64,000 nucleotides of DNA, from positions 13,144,001 to 13,208,000 of the forward strand of contig OY992835.1 of assembly GCA_963921425.1 (NCBI GenBank). Reading direction: 5' to 3'. Below the pieces are notes generated by a model that was not told the DNA's origin, made no database searches, and was given only the letters and a program-made list of their open reading frames with translations. The translations under genes and the position numbers were made by a program. Positions 1-11,625 of this stretch are shown piece after piece; the stretch's first letter is position 1, and every line of letters starts with the position of its first letter. Source of the DNA: Dryas octopetala. Taxonomy: Eukaryota; Streptophyta; Magnoliopsida; Rosales; Rosaceae.

Positions 1-1068
1 TTTTTGTATGGAATTCTGATGGATGGGAAAAGCAGAAGTCCAGATTCTTGCAGCTTCCAGCTGGGAGAACATCTTCACAGTCAGACACGCGTGTACAGTT
101 TCATCAGGACCAGATGCACTTCTTGGTTGTGCATGAGACTCAACTTGCCATATATGAAACAACAAAACTTGAATGTGTAAAGCAGGTACATTTGTCTCTA
201 GGTGCAGATATCTGGCGTGAAGATTTATAACCTCCCTCCTTCCAAGTATTTTTAATTCATTTTTTCCTTTGCTTTTTTAGTGGGTCCCACGCGATTCTGC
301 CGCCCCAATCTCTCATGCAACATTCTCATGCGATAGCCAGCTTGTATATGCAAGCTTTCTAGATGCAACCGTGTGTGTGTTCAGTGCTGGAAATCTCAGA
401 CTACGATGTCGTATCAATCCTTCTGTTTATCTTCCTGCTAATGTCAGGTATTTCCCTCTCTCCATTGCCCAACTTCAGCTGAATTTCACGTTTATTTTGA
501 TGGTGCATTTCAAGTAATTTGGATTGTAGTTGCTCATTATTATTATTTTTCAGTTTGGAACATGTTTAAACATGGTTTTTAAAGTTGGTTTTGGAAAACC
601 CTTTGAAAGGGTGAAGATTTGTGTGGACATCATATTTGAGTGCAGATATTTACTCATGCATATATGCATCAATGTAACTAAGGAGATCTTTGAACTGCTA
701 ATGTAGTTTGTTGGAAAACAAAGAATTAGTCAGTCTCTATAGCATGTTTCTTTGATTAGTGTTATATATGAATACAAGTTACTAGTTGGGGAAGACTAAA
801 TCCTTCTGTTGATTGATAGCTGTTGTTGACTCCAGCACTTTTGCTTTCTCTGTGCAGCAGTTCTAACATACAACCCCTTGTGATTGCGGCACATCCACAA
901 GAACCAAATCAGTTTGCATTAGGACTATCCGATGGTGGGGTTCATGTCTTTGAGCCCCTTGAATCTGAAGGCAAATGGGGTGTGCCTCCACCTGTTGAAA
1001 ATGGGTCAGCAAGCAGTGCACCAGCTACTCAAGTTGGAACTGCAGGTTCAGATCAAGCACAGAGATGA
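1..1068 (+). CDS. TPL: TOPLESS co-repressor, C-terminal part (3' exons)
   Basis: Partial gene entering from the left edge, read in the frame starting at base 3. Three exons are visible: 1-185, 281-447 and 858-1068, each bounded by GT/AG; the stop TGA is 1066-1068. The joined product has the WD40-rich C-terminus of TOPLESS-family co-repressors: segments such as VQFHQDQMHFLVVHETQLAI, FSCDSQLVYASFLDATVCVF and VIAAHPQEPNQFALGLSDGG, then an FEPLESEGKWG segment and a Ser/Ala/Gln-rich tail ending QAQR. Family knowledge: TPL/TPR proteins are nuclear co-repressors recruited by EAR-motif proteins such as Aux/IAA, JAZ adaptors and some NLR pathways. The N-terminal LisH/CTLH part lies outside the window. 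The neighbouring LRR and CobW genes favour TPL over another TPR paralogue, but the protein tail alone does not decide this. Confidence 0.93.
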
Positions 1069-1740
1069 TCAAGCGGCTGGCAGAGCACAAGTTCTTTTAC
1101 ATGCTTGGCTTGCTGGCCCATTCCAAATATAGGTATGCTTTGCATTTGACTCGTTCCTATTTTCACTAAGATTGGTATTTTTATTCCAAATATATCTGTA
1201 TTGACTAAATATTGTTGGCCCATTATTATAATGTTGAAGTGATCACAATATTTCTTAATACCTTTTCCGTTTGTAACTTTGCAGTTTGTGTTTCATGCAA
1301 TGTAATTTACTCAAGGAATGATGTGCAGATATGTAGATTTAACATGTTGGTTCAGAATCTCAGTAAGGTAAATGCCGTAGGAGTATTATTGGCAGTGAAA
1401 TGTATTAATTTGTGTCAGAAATTAAGGAAGAATTTTATGTTTCTCCCTTAATGTTTTTTCTTCCAAGTTAATGATGAATATAATTCATGTTTTATATTTT
1501 CAATTGCGTTGCTGTCTTAATTTTCATTTCTCAGTCTTCGACCGTAGTTAGTTGGATGTTAAGCTGTTATTTTCATTTCATTTGTGCACCGCCGGGCAGT
1601 AGTCCCATGATCATCGATAATATGATGGAACTGCCCGTTCTTAAGACTTCACGACGTACTTTGCTTTTCTCTTTATCTGCAAAATTAGATGGAGCCTATG
1701 ATGAAATGTCGGATAGGATTGTGACAGAAATTTCATAAAA
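1069..1740 (+). other. TOPLESS 3' untranslated/downstream region
   Basis: Follows the TPL stop codon. A donor-like AG|GTATGC lies at about 1131-1138 and a TTTGCAG acceptor-like site near 1279-1286, so the 3' UTR may contain an intron. Short open stretches here, including one at 1487-1738, have no recognisable protein similarity. The end of the transcript was not located. Confidence 0.4.
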
Positions 1741-2150
1741 AATGCTATGCACACAAGGTTGAAGTAGAAATAAGATCACTGCAAAACTGACTGCTCTTGT
1801 TAGCAACACAAGGTTATACAGACTGAAACTGCATACTCGAAAATAAGTTCTTTACTGATTACAGTGCTGCTCAACAAAAACAACTCTTTGGAGTTAAAAG
1901 TTTTGCTCATCTCTTTTTGGGTTGTGCGCTTTTTCTTAGATACTGTCTGAACTTGTGGTCCTACGGAGAATACATATCTATCCTTGCACTCTTTCTCGTT
2001 TCTCTTCAATGAAGTAATTTTTTTTTTCTTCTGGAAGACAAAAAACAGAACAAGTCAAGGGATGATGATAATGAAATGAGATGTCCAATCGTCTTCTACC
2101 TACATACAAATGGTAAGTAGTTCTCTATAGCTTGTTGGCTTTGATACAAT
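1741..2150. repeat. TPL-flank repeat, second copy near 10.74-10.99 kb
   Basis: The stretch around 1780-2150 is recognisably repeated, with many substitutions, at about 10,745-10,990. Shared landmarks include a 'gcaaaactga' start, 'actgaaa(c/t)tgcatac', 'tcaagggatgat' and 'cttgttggct'. No coding potential is seen. It marks one boundary of an old segmental duplication that also carried LRR-gene sequence. Confidence 0.55.
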
Positions 2151-3020
2151 CACACTGAGCATTTTTACATGGGTGTAATTAGGTGTAAATGAGCCGAACC
2201 AATCTGAGTATCAATGTGATCAAGCTCATCTGAGTGTTTAACACACTTCTTTCTTAGTAAATGTATAACGCGGTATTTGGGCAGTTGTCTTGACCAAGAT
2301 TTATAGGAATCATAGTTATACAGTACATGAAGCAGGTATGTCAGGAGAGGAAGTCAAACCAGTAACCAATAAGTTGTCTTCTTGGTCGTTCCTTTGAACA
2401 ACATCCGATATCATGTTCTCTTCCATGATAAAAATTAGTGATATAACACTTTCTTAGGGAAAGTGCTGTTTTAAATGCAGCCACAAATAAGACTTTCGAC
2501 AAATTTAAAACATTAATAATCCCACAAAACACAAAACAATTAAGGTGGTTCAGCTTGTACGCTACATCCACGGGCAAAAAATGGCCAGAAAATTCCACTA
2601 ATAATTAAGAGCAGATTACAAAAAGTGTTTAGAACACTTAAAAACCCAAATATCAAAGGAAAACACTGTTGGGACTCAAAAAGGTCATCCTACACTTCAA
2701 CATATATAAATTTTTTCCTATGTTTTTTTAAAATTAGAGTGCATGATGACTTTTTTGGAGTGTGAATAACATCACCCATATCAAATACACCCAAAACACT
2801 TGGACTCTCACAAAAAAGCAAAGCACAAAGAAAGAATTGAGAAGGAACACAACAATCCTAGAGCTAAAAAGAAAAGTCTTTGAGAGGTGTAGGTCAATTT
2901 AGGCTACTTTTCCAACAAACCAAAATGTAAACTAGCTGAGCTAGGCTTTTTACTTGGTGAAACTGTTATGCATTGCATACATCATTTGATATTAATGTTG
3001 TTAAAAAAGGTTTATATGAG
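2151..3020. other. Intergenic, no gene seen
   Basis: AT-rich sequence with no recognisable coding region. About 2920-3020 resembles 17,360-17,470 (shared 'actgttatgcattgcatac' and 'tttgatattaatgttgtt'), which is the 3' flank shared by two NLR-derived relics. Confidence 0.5.
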
Positions 3021-3029
3021 ACATGATCA

Positions 3030-3700
3030 AGATATCCAGCCAGCTGGCACCTCACCGCTCGCTCAATATCCTTAATCATGATTTTTGGGATGTGAAAAAT
3101 GGACTCCCACCTTTTTGCAATTTGGGAAATGTATTCATCCATTTTGTATGTGGTTGTAAGGCATTTAGTATTTCTTCATCCATTTTCCTCTGCTCAGGTC
3201 GAGGATCAGAATATATTGAACACGTTCAAAATCTAGAGACAAATGTGTGAGGTGTTTCTTATTAACCAGTTGTGCCTTTTTAGCCTCACTCACATCTTTG
3301 ATTCTATTCAAATATGTTATGGAAAAACTTCCCTCAAGTTGGTCCAAGTTTCTGAAATCTCTTAAGTTTAATGTTTTATTGTTGTTACCATCATCGTGGA
3401 CAGTAAACTCATCCACTGTTTGGAGACTAGTTAAGGTTCCAATCTCTTTTGACCAGATTCTTGAATTCAAAGATGCTTTATGCTTAATTAACTTTCTCAT
3501 GGTCTCAGGTAGTTTTTCAAGACTTCTGCAGTAAGTGAGTCGTAGGGTTTGCAGATTGTATAAATTACCATAAGTATCTGGTAATGTTTTCAAAATACTT
3601 ATTATAAGATAGATCAAGATACCGCAATGTATTTATCTCTTTTAGAATTTCCTTGAAGGAGTTATGACTCAAATCTAATGTCCTAAGGTATTTCGATTGT
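3030..3700 (-). pseudogene. NLR relic A: C-terminal LRR fragment
   Basis: The minus strand encodes a decayed piece of the LRR domain of the NLR at 18,882-21,743. Recognisable parts are a LPDTYGNLYNLQTLRLTYCR repeat, MRKLIKHKASLNSRI, a 'DFRNLDQLEGSF' segment and 'SEAKKAQLVNKKHLTHLSL'. The terminal part near 3035-3110 matches the 3' end of the intact gene, including 'gatttttgggatgtga'. About 0.5 kb of LRR sequence present in the intact gene is missing between about 3110 and 3150, and the frame is broken. No NB-ARC remains. The same LRR segment occurs again at 5,030-5,480, so A and B are separate copies. Confidence 0.8.
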
Positions 3701-3704
3701 GCTT

Positions 3705-4880
3705 ATAAAACACATTGCAAAATGCAAATGACTGAATAGTAAATAAATCGATCTGGAGTGCCCATTTGTTTATATATAAGTTATATACAATTGTTGGTGC
3801 TAAAAATTGGACCAACGATAAACACATATAAAATTACAATCACACGAAAAGACACATGATATATCATAGTTCACCACGACCAATGTGGTCGTGATTACAT
3901 CCACTTGGATTGTTTTGGGTTTTTACTTTGAATAATAAGTGTTACAATTTACATGAGAGCTCTTAGATAGAATGTTAAGGGAGAGTCCCCTTTCTAAATG
4001 GGTGAGGGTTTCTATTTATAATGGATAGGAAGCCCTCTTCTTTTACAATTATCCCAATGTGGGATCCAACCCAAATAAAGTCCAATACGGCCCAATACCA
4101 CTTAGGCCCGATATGGCACAAACAACACTAGTTATTTTCATAGAACTTTAACACCCTGGGTCTTAAAAGAGATTGAAAGAACCATGCCTAGGAAGCTCAT
4201 CCACATTTACTTCCATGCCAAAATTAATTTTGGAAGAAAGCTTCACATAAAGCAGGAGAGAATTTCTAAGCCTGAGATTTGCTATCACCTAGCAGCACTC
4301 CAATGCTTTAGATTTCAAATTCTTCGGTGTGTTTAGAGACCAATCTTGTCAGCACTGCATAATATGGTCGATCGGAGCTTCCCATTGCATTACATAAATA
4401 AAGATCCAACCAATATTCAAAAGGTACATAGGCAAAACCATTGCTAGAGAGAGATAGAGTGTGTCATACAAATTAATTTGTCACGTGTAATGTTATAGTT
4501 AACTATCATTAACATGTGTAGTTGTACTTATTACAAAACTTAATCATAGTTAATATCTGTGTATATATATAACACATGGCATGCATTAAGTGAGGTGGTA
4601 TTGGTACACGGTTGAAGAGCAAAATTGTTGTCAACTCTTCTTTTTTGGCCATGAATTGTTCTCAACTCTAACTATATACAACTCATGACAACATGACAAT
4701 GTATATTTCAAAAAGACCGACAATGGGATGCTAACGCTAGCATATATATATGTATACTGTTCTTATAAATCAAAGTTAAGGGCATACCAAAAGTGAACTC
4801 CAAGGTTTCATTTGTAAAGTTGCAGTTTAATTTGTGGAGATTCAATAGGGTCAACTCGTCAAGGAAAACTATATCTTAAA
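3705..4880 (-). pseudogene. Relic of the LRR gene: 3' UTR, last exon and exon 14 pieces
   Basis: Non-coding remains of the gene at 24,661-33,605, same strand. About 3705-3790 and 4125-4370 match its 3' UTR and last exon (around 24,230-24,560 and 24,740-24,850; shared 'gaaagaaccatgcct', 'ccatgccaaaattaatttt'). About 4740-4870 matches exon 14 and its donor flank (25,480-25,620; shared 'gggcataccaaaagt', 'aactccaaggttt'). The intervening exon and intron sequence is shortened. A solo LTR interrupts the UTR piece. It sits between two NLR relics, which suggests LRR-gene and NLR sequence were duplicated together. Confidence 0.75.
3792..4124 (-). mobile_element. Solo LTR of an LTR retrotransposon
   Basis: About 333 bp starting TGTTGGTGC and ending CACAAACA on the plus strand, so TG...CA on both strands. 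Flanks are ACAAT (3787-3791) and ACACT (4125-4129), a 4/5 match for a target-site duplication. Read on the minus strand it contains a promoter-like TATAAATAGAAACC, as LTRs do. No internal gag-pol sequence is adjacent. The same junction without the insertion is seen in the intact LRR gene at about 24,370-24,395, which supports insertion. The right boundary could be 4127 instead. Confidence 0.65.
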
Positions 4881-5019
4881 AAAAACTATAGAATCAGTAC
4901 ATCACCTCACCATGAGTTTGTGACAGATTAGCAGCAGTAAAAAGAATAAACATTGCAATGCATTAACTTAACTCATTGTCAGTTAACATCAGAATATAGA
5001 TGCAGACGTTGGAGCTAGG
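4881..5019. other. Short spacer with a recurring motif
   Basis: Contains 'agaataaacattgcaatgca', which recurs near 16,628 and 18,546 next to other relics, so it belongs to the same duplicated patchwork. No coding signal. Confidence 0.4.
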
Positions 5020-6710
5020 TGTTTCTTTTTCACCAATTGTGCCTTTTTAGCCTCACTAGCATCTTTATTTCAACTCAAGTCTTGTATTGCAAGACGGCCC
5101 TCACGTTGGTCTAAGTTTCTCAGATCTCCCAAGTCTAATGTTTTATTGTTGTTACCATCATCGTAGACAGTAAACACATCTACTATTTGGAGACTAGTTA
5201 ATGTTGCAATCTCTTTTGGAAGTTTCCCAAATATAAAGATGCTTTAAGTTAGTCAACTTTCTCATGGTCTCGGGTAGTTTTTCAAGCCTCATGCACTTAG
5301 TGAGTTTGAAGATTGTATAAATTACCAATAGTATCTGGTAGTGTTTCCAAATAATCATTATAAGACAGATCAAGATATCGCAAATGTATTAGTCCACCAG
5401 CGACCTCTTTTGGAAGTTCTTTCGCAAATGTATCATTATGACTCAAATCTAATGTCCTAAGGTAATTTAATTTTGAGATAATTGGACAAAATCCCAAATA
5501 GGAGGAGGCTATGAAAGTATGTAATTTTTTGAAATTGTAAATTGAAAAAGGTAATGCACTCTCACTATCGCTGTAAGCTTCAACAATAAGACTTTCATTT
5601 TTTTGTGACAAATTGTACAAAATCATGCACAATATCATGCATTTTGCAACTAATAATATTGACCTCGAAAAAATCTTTCTGGAAATCTTGGAAGAAAGAT
5701 TGCATTGCTAAGTCATCAAAATAGCTTTGACCTAATAACGTTTCTTTTTCTTTGCTTCCTTCCAAACTAAGATATTCTTGTGACATCATGATTATAATCT
5801 TAATCAATTAACTTATCTTTATCAAACTTATAATCTTTTCAAAATGTAGCACAATATAAAAGACAACGTTTGATCGGCGAAGTCAAATTATAATAACTTA
5901 ATAATAATGGTTGAACAACACAACCTCTTTTAATTCCCATATCTTCCTATCTAAAACATGTTGCCATTCTCTCTTTGTTTGCTTATTGCGCATGAGATTA
6001 CCTAAAGTCTTTGCAGCGAGAGGCAAATCTTTACATTTGTCCACAATTTTATTGCCAATATCTTCAAACATTTTAGACTCATTTTTTTCTTTACCAAATA
6101 ATGCAAAGTGATAGAATATTGATAGACAAGTTTGCTCACTCAACCTTGCCAAACGCATCACATGAGTGGTTGCTCCTATCATAATTGGAACATCTTTTCG
6201 TGTGGTCACTACTATTCTACTACCTACAACACCATTTTGTAAAGCTTCTTTAAGCTGTTCCCACTTAGCATTGTCTAGGTTCTACAAATCATCTAGGACT
6301 GGGAGAAGCTTTTTACCCTCAATAGATTCAGATATACATTTTAGTAAAGTTTGCAGCTCATTCGAATTAATTCGTGTATCATTTTTATCGAGATCTTCAA
6401 TGATGGCTTTGGCAATGTTGATCTCTTCAAACGGGTCAGACACACATACCCATATTCTATTGTCAAAATGGTCGATCATTATATACTAATTGGGCAAGAG
6501 CTGTCTTGCCCATCCCTCCCATCCCTCCCATCCCTTCAATAGGGATGACAAGATGACCCTTCCCTTCCTGACTACTCTCACTAGACAACTTGCTAATTAA
6601 CATATCTTTTTTAGTTTCTCGACCAATTATATTAGATACATCGACAAAAGAAGAAGTTTTGGGACGTTCAAGTTGTTCAGTAGCTCTGATAACTTGTAGC
6701 TCTAATAATT
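5020..6710 (-). pseudogene. NLR relic B: NB-ARC to LRR, multiply disabled
   Basis: Reading leftward from 6710, the minus strand encodes SSFVDVSNIIGRE, a P-loop, FDNRIWVCVSDPFEE, a LPVLDDL kinase-2 block, TTRKDVPIMIGATTH, CKDLPLAAKTLG, CLLYCAT, the MHD motif (KMHDIVHDFVQF) and the first LRRs. Disabling changes: the frame shifts just after the P-loop (near 6480); the Trp codon after LDDV/L is TAG (6282-6284); another frame break follows the KEVV block (about 5900-5915); and the Pro of the CAIFPKDY-type block is TGA (about 5840). The coiled-coil region is absent. The P-loop is lengthened to GMGGMGGMGK by an in-frame three-residue duplication. The LRR part duplicates relic A. Confidence 0.88.
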
Positions 6711-7155
6711 AAGAGCATTTACCCCTTCACTTGAGGTCCGAATTCGGATCCTCTGTCCTTCAGTACCATTTGACGGAAAACATAGACTGCAATTATTCTT
6801 TTGGTTCATTTAGCTGTCAAAAAAAAAAAAAAAAAACTCCACTGCACCTAGACCCGCTTTGCAAACTTTATAGTACGTTTTCGTAGGGCTGACTACCACT
6901 AAACAACGGCATCTGTGAAACTAAATAAGAAAACTTTTCCCACAGAGCTCAAGTTTCACTATTAGTGGATAAGAATGACCGGAACTACTTTTGGAATACA
7001 AGAGTAGAAAAATGAAATATTCGATAGACAACAGGGAAAGTTTGTTCAAAACTCAGTGATCTTTGCAATCTGCAATTCTGCATGCCTCATTATGAAAAAG
7101 GGGCTATCAAAGATACAGAGGGGGCAGACATTCAACATTTCAAAGGTATAAGCAT
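6711..7155. other. Spacer and thymidylate kinase 3' UTR
   Basis: No gene is recognised. It holds an A-tract at about 6820-6837. The right part, up to 7155, would be the 3' untranslated region of the minus-strand thymidylate kinase gene. Confidence 0.4.
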
Positions 7156-9147
7156 CTAACCAGACCAGAGACATGACAGGGGTTTTCCATCTTGGCATGT
7201 TTTTACACAATCCAATACTATCTTTTGCAACTGTTCCTCGACTTCTTCCATAGGTGAGCAAGCATCTATGATCTGCATCAGGCCAAAAGAAACTTAATGT
7301 CTGCATAATATCCAACTCAACTCACCCATATACTACAAGTTTTACAGTGCAAAACAAACGTTTTAATGGTCTTGCAGGCTTGTTTCATGGTTAATATAAT
7401 GATTATCAATTTGCATAAAATGTGTAACAATCATCTGATAGTGACAGTCCAGACAGCATCTAAATTATATATTAGGGTTAAGTCTGAATCAAACGGACTT
7501 CAATTAAGGTGAAAATTTGACATCACAACTCCACCTTTGCTTTGTGCGACTCAAATCATCTACCATTCAATTTATTCTTTAACTACCACCATAGGAAAAT
7601 TATAATCTAATATATGGCCTACAGTGCCTAATTAAAATTTGGTGTTAAAGATTGCATCCAAGGTGACACCTTCAAGAGAGCATCCCAATTGGAAGTAGAT
7701 TTTCAGGTTCTCTATTGCAATTTAAGAAGAATAAAGCAACAAACTACCTTCCAATTGGCACCACGGAAAACCTGATAGCTTTGGCCAACTTTCTTCTGAA
7801 ACTCAAGCTGCTCATATCTCTCACCTCCATATCCCCCTCTTTCTGCAGCTTTCTAACAATTATAATTTAATAAATCAATTAAAATTTTAAAAGAATTTGG
7901 GGAGGAATTACTAGGTCCATCAACCATCCAGGCTAGTCAATTAATAGAATAAATATTTATCTGAATATTAAGGTCCTTATAATAGCAGGCTAAATGCAAT
8001 TGCTATAATTTACATCAATAATAATATATCTGCAAAGCATAACAGCCTTAAAATATCTGCAGTTAGCCATAGAGGGCCAACCATATATTTTTTCTACTTT
8101 TCTTTATTTGAGAATAAAGCTACTGACTGTGTAAAGAGGGGGTTTTTTTGTGTCTCAGCAAATATGTCAGACCATATGGGTAACAAGCAATCAAACAGGA
8201 CAGTTTCTCACCTTAACATTTACAGGATATAGGTTATATTTTTATGCTTTTCTTCCCTAATATTCACTGTAAACATTAAAAATAACTACTACCTCAGGTG
8301 GTATGTCAAGGTACACTACCACATCTGGAGCCAATAACCCTATCTCTGGAGCCTGCAAAAGAACACCTCAATTTTTTTGAGATCAGTCAGAGAATGTAAA
8401 CTTCTTTAGGGGAAAAACTCAAGATTTTCACTACCTTACACCATTCTATATCTAGTCCTTTGGCAGATGAGAAAGCCACACCTGAATAAGAATAACGGTC
8501 AACAACAAGGGTGGTTCCACTTTTCAATTTGCTTTCCATCAATGATCTGCAGAGACATTACAGATTGTTCAGTACAACGAATTTGTGCCCACCTCATTCT
8601 TTTCCCACAGGAAAAATTAAAGTGTGCACACTCTTGTATTAATAATAATAAAAAAAAAAAAAAAAAAAACAACTTTTCTGTCCTGAATGTAGAAAATCTC
8701 ACAAAGAAGAATATAACATGTTGCAAAGAGTAGCATAACAAACCTCTTCTCCCAACGGTTGGCACTAAAGAGAAGATGGATTGTATGATCATCCAACTGT
8801 GATTTGTTGGAAAGATAAGAAGAAATCATTTGCCCAACACTTGTACTTCTGTCAGGAAACCGCCACAATTCAGTTGAATACCCTAACCTCTCCAAGTAGG
8901 CGACTAGTCTAGCAGACTGTGTAGTCTTCCCACAACGATCCAAGCCTTCCAGAACAACCAAGGCGCCTCTTGAATCCTCCTTGCCACCTCTTAGGCTACA
9001 GTTGTGAGCATTAATTTCCATATGAACCCACCTAAAAAAAACCTTGTGGGGAAACTTCAATTGGAAATTCAAATACTTTCGAACAGTTCGCGCTCCAAAA
9101 TTCCTAGAGAAGCAAATGCACTCAGTTGAACAAGCAAATGCGTACAC
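7156..9147 (-). CDS. TMPK: Thymidylate kinase (dTMP kinase), five exons
   Basis: Phosphorylates dTMP to dTDP using ATP. Minus-strand exons: 9147 (or 9021)-8744, 8546-8435, 8352-8293, 7852-7748 and 7272-7156 (stop 7158-7156), all GT-AG and in frame. Key motifs: P-loop EGLDRCGKTT; the WRFPDRSTSVGQMI segment; VVDRYSYSGVAFS; the SAKGLDIEWCKAPEIGL segment; VVVYLDIPPE; and the Arg/Gly-rich lid RGGYGGERYE. The C-terminus reads CQDGKPLSCLWSG. Starting at Met 9021 (MEINAHN) gives 223 aa, the usual kinase length. Starting at Met 9147 adds 42 residues rich in Arg, Ser and aromatics with few acidic residues, consistent with an organelle-targeting presequence. Plant TMPK is reported to have such isoforms; use of both starts here is inference. 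Confidence 0.93.
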
Positions 9148-9149
9148 TC

Positions 9150-10740
9150 CTGTAAATCAATTTCTACCATTTCTGAACCCTATCATGCTTTATAATCCAT
9201 TTTATTATGAGAAAATGCAAGAACTTTTGGATTTCAAATTCTTCAATAATGAGAGGGTTCTTTATTGTTAGGAAAAATAGCTCCAAGGACCCAAAACAAA
9301 CTAATTTTATGTTTTAATTTCTTCTCCTTTTCCCCACTTCCTCACCAATCCAAACCGAAACAGGGAAATATTTCCACAAAATAAGTAAATTAAGAAAATT
9401 AAAAATTTAAATAAAGGCAAGGGTTAAGGATTCTTACGAAGCCTTGCAAACTCTGAGATAAGATGCATGGGTCATGTCCCTTCCAGCCTACAAACTAAAG
9501 CGAAAAAAACGAATTCACCAACATTTATTAGGTAAATTGGGTCAAAATCCAAGTTCTGAAGGTGTTCCATGATTCTCTATCTTGAGGAACAATTCAATTT
9601 GGTTGTTTCTTAAACTAAAAAGTAACAAAATGCTGTTCTGAGTAATAGTATCGTCTAAACAAATCCTAAGGAGTGATCTGATTGTCTTCCTTTGAAAAAA
9701 AAAAAAAAAGAGATAATATAAATTGTTGTTGGGACTGATCACACCGGCCCCTAAGGGGTGAGTCAGAGAACGGCTGAGAGGCGTGGTGGTCCTGGTGGAG
9801 GCGCGGGTCAGTGAGAGTGAGAGAAGATGAGAGAGAGTGAGAACAGAGGCGACTGGAGAGAGAGAGAGAGAGAGAGAGAGGCGACGCGGTGGCGCAGGGG
9901 AGAAGATTATGGTGGGGGAGTGGTGGTGACTGGTGATGGTGTCCAGCTGAGACTGAGAGAGACAGAGTTGTCGAGGAGAGACTGAGTGAGGTGAGTGTGA
10001 ACTGTGAGGTGAGGCCGTGAGGGTAATGAATGACTAATGGGTTTTCATATTGGGCTATGGACACTTCAAAAAATAGCCCATTTGATTAATTAAGATTTAA
10101 GAGTCTGTTGCTCGGGTCGGGTCGGCCAACCAACTTTTCCATAACTTAGCAACTGCCAACCAACCCGCCTCTACACAAGTCGGTTAGAACAACGGTTTTG
10201 TTTTTTCTATAATAAGTATTAAAATCATATATAAATTAATTAATATATATTATAAGTGGTGATTCAGTTTGGTTAAAATAAAAAATTCTAATATTGAAAA
10301 CCAATATCAAACCGCTCACTTCAGTTTGGTTCATTTTGATTAAAAAAAAAAAAAATACCAAATCGATCCGGTCAGTTGATTCAGTTCGAAACTCAGTTTT
10401 TCGTTATTTTTGTGCACCTCTAATTTCTACCACTTAAGAGTGTGTTGGAGATATGTTCTTAATCAGGATAAGGAAATAAATGACATTAATTCATAATGGT
10501 ATTTGGGTTATCTTGGAGGGGTAATCTGGTAACTTTGATTAAAGCACATATACTTTCCAATGCAGTCTGATTTGTCTCATTAACATGTATCAATGTGCAT
10601 GACTTCTGAAATGAACTTATTCTGAAACATGATATCCTCATTAGCTTAATTCCTTGAGTTTTACAGATTTCAAGGTCATTTCTACTGGCAAGGTTCCATC
10701 AACAGTTTGTAGTTTGTACTTCTTTCATCATAACCATTTG
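9150..10740. other. Intergenic: GA-rich tract and AT-rich transposon-like DNA
   Basis: About 9770-10,020 is purine-rich, with a (GA)n run at about 9859-9880; it may hold the TMPK promoter or 5' UTR. About 10,060-10,430 resembles common plant transposon debris (repeated 'ttcagtttggtt', 'gtgcacctct'). No supported gene is seen. Confidence 0.35.
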
Positions 10741-10744
10741 AAGA

Positions 10745-11460
10745 AATAAAATCAATGCAAAACTGAGTGGGTCTTGTTTGCATACAGTGCAATCATTCTA
10801 TAAACTGAAATTGCATACCCAAAAATCACCTTTTTACTGGAAACATTGCTGATGCTTAACTAAAAAATACGATTCATGGTTCAATTTATTAATTAAAATT
10901 TTTTTTCTCAATAAGAATTCAAGGGATGATCCATGAAAATGAAAAGTGATTGGAAAGTAGCTCTCTCTTGTTGGCTAGACACACAGTTTAAGCCTTCTAG
11001 TTCTACATTTGGAAACCCACATTCATGTCCAACCATATGCACAACTAACCAAATATCTTCCCACCACAACAGTTTTATACAAAAAGTTGTCCATCCATGC
11101 TTTACTGCCAGAAGCTTACAGACTACTAATACCTCCAGAACGACTCAGGCCGGAAGCTTACTACACAATTAGGAAGGTCATTAATTTGACTGAAGCTTCC
11201 TGATGTTATTTGTTGTCACCTTATAGCACTCCTATTCCAGAGATTTCAAAAAATTCTTGGGTGTTTTTAAATGCTCAAAGTCCTGGATTGATGATATGAG
11301 AAGTTGAAAGTTCTAAAGAGAAGTCCAATCCTGTCTCCACTGCATTCACAGAAGGGTGTGAAAAATTAAAAAACAATAATGACAGTAGTAGGCTAATAGC
11401 GAGTACGGTTAAGTTGTAGCTTCCAATTGCATTACCTAATCAATCAAGATCCAACCACCT
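10745..11460 (-). pseudogene. Relic: TPL flank plus last exon of the LRR gene
   Basis: About 10,745-10,990 copies the TPL downstream flank. About 10,995-11,370 copies the last exon and 3' UTR of the LRR gene (24,530-24,860; shared 'catatgcacaact', 'caggccggaagctta', 'agagatttcaaa'), with indels that break the reading frame. About 11,400-11,500 also resembles 4,370-4,465 ('aaaccattgctagagagaga'). It is a degenerate member of the same duplicated unit as 3.7-4.9 kb. Confidence 0.75.
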
Positions 11461-11574
11461 TTTAAAAAACAGGCAAACCATTGCTAGAGAGAGATCGGTC
11501 TCATGCGCTCTGTAAATACATTTCTGCAGAAACCGAAGAGATGAAAGACTTCATCAAAATCCTTGTGTGTACCC

Positions 11575-11625
11575 CTCTCTCTAACAAAGTGGTAATCAAT
11601 TTCAATGTGCTTGGTTGGTGCATTG
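11575..11625 (-). mobile_element. Short relic of an older copia element
   Basis: The minus strand reads HAPTKHIEIDYHFVRER, matching the conserved TKHIxIDxHFxRE segment of copia RNase H. The intact copia element inserted into this relic. A degenerate equivalent is at about 18,485-18,515. Confidence 0.55.

Noticed and set aside
9666..10064. 132-aa minus-strand open frame rich in Ser/Leu
   Set aside because: Low-complexity translation of a GA/CT-rich tract; no domain or splice context. More likely promoter or leader sequence.
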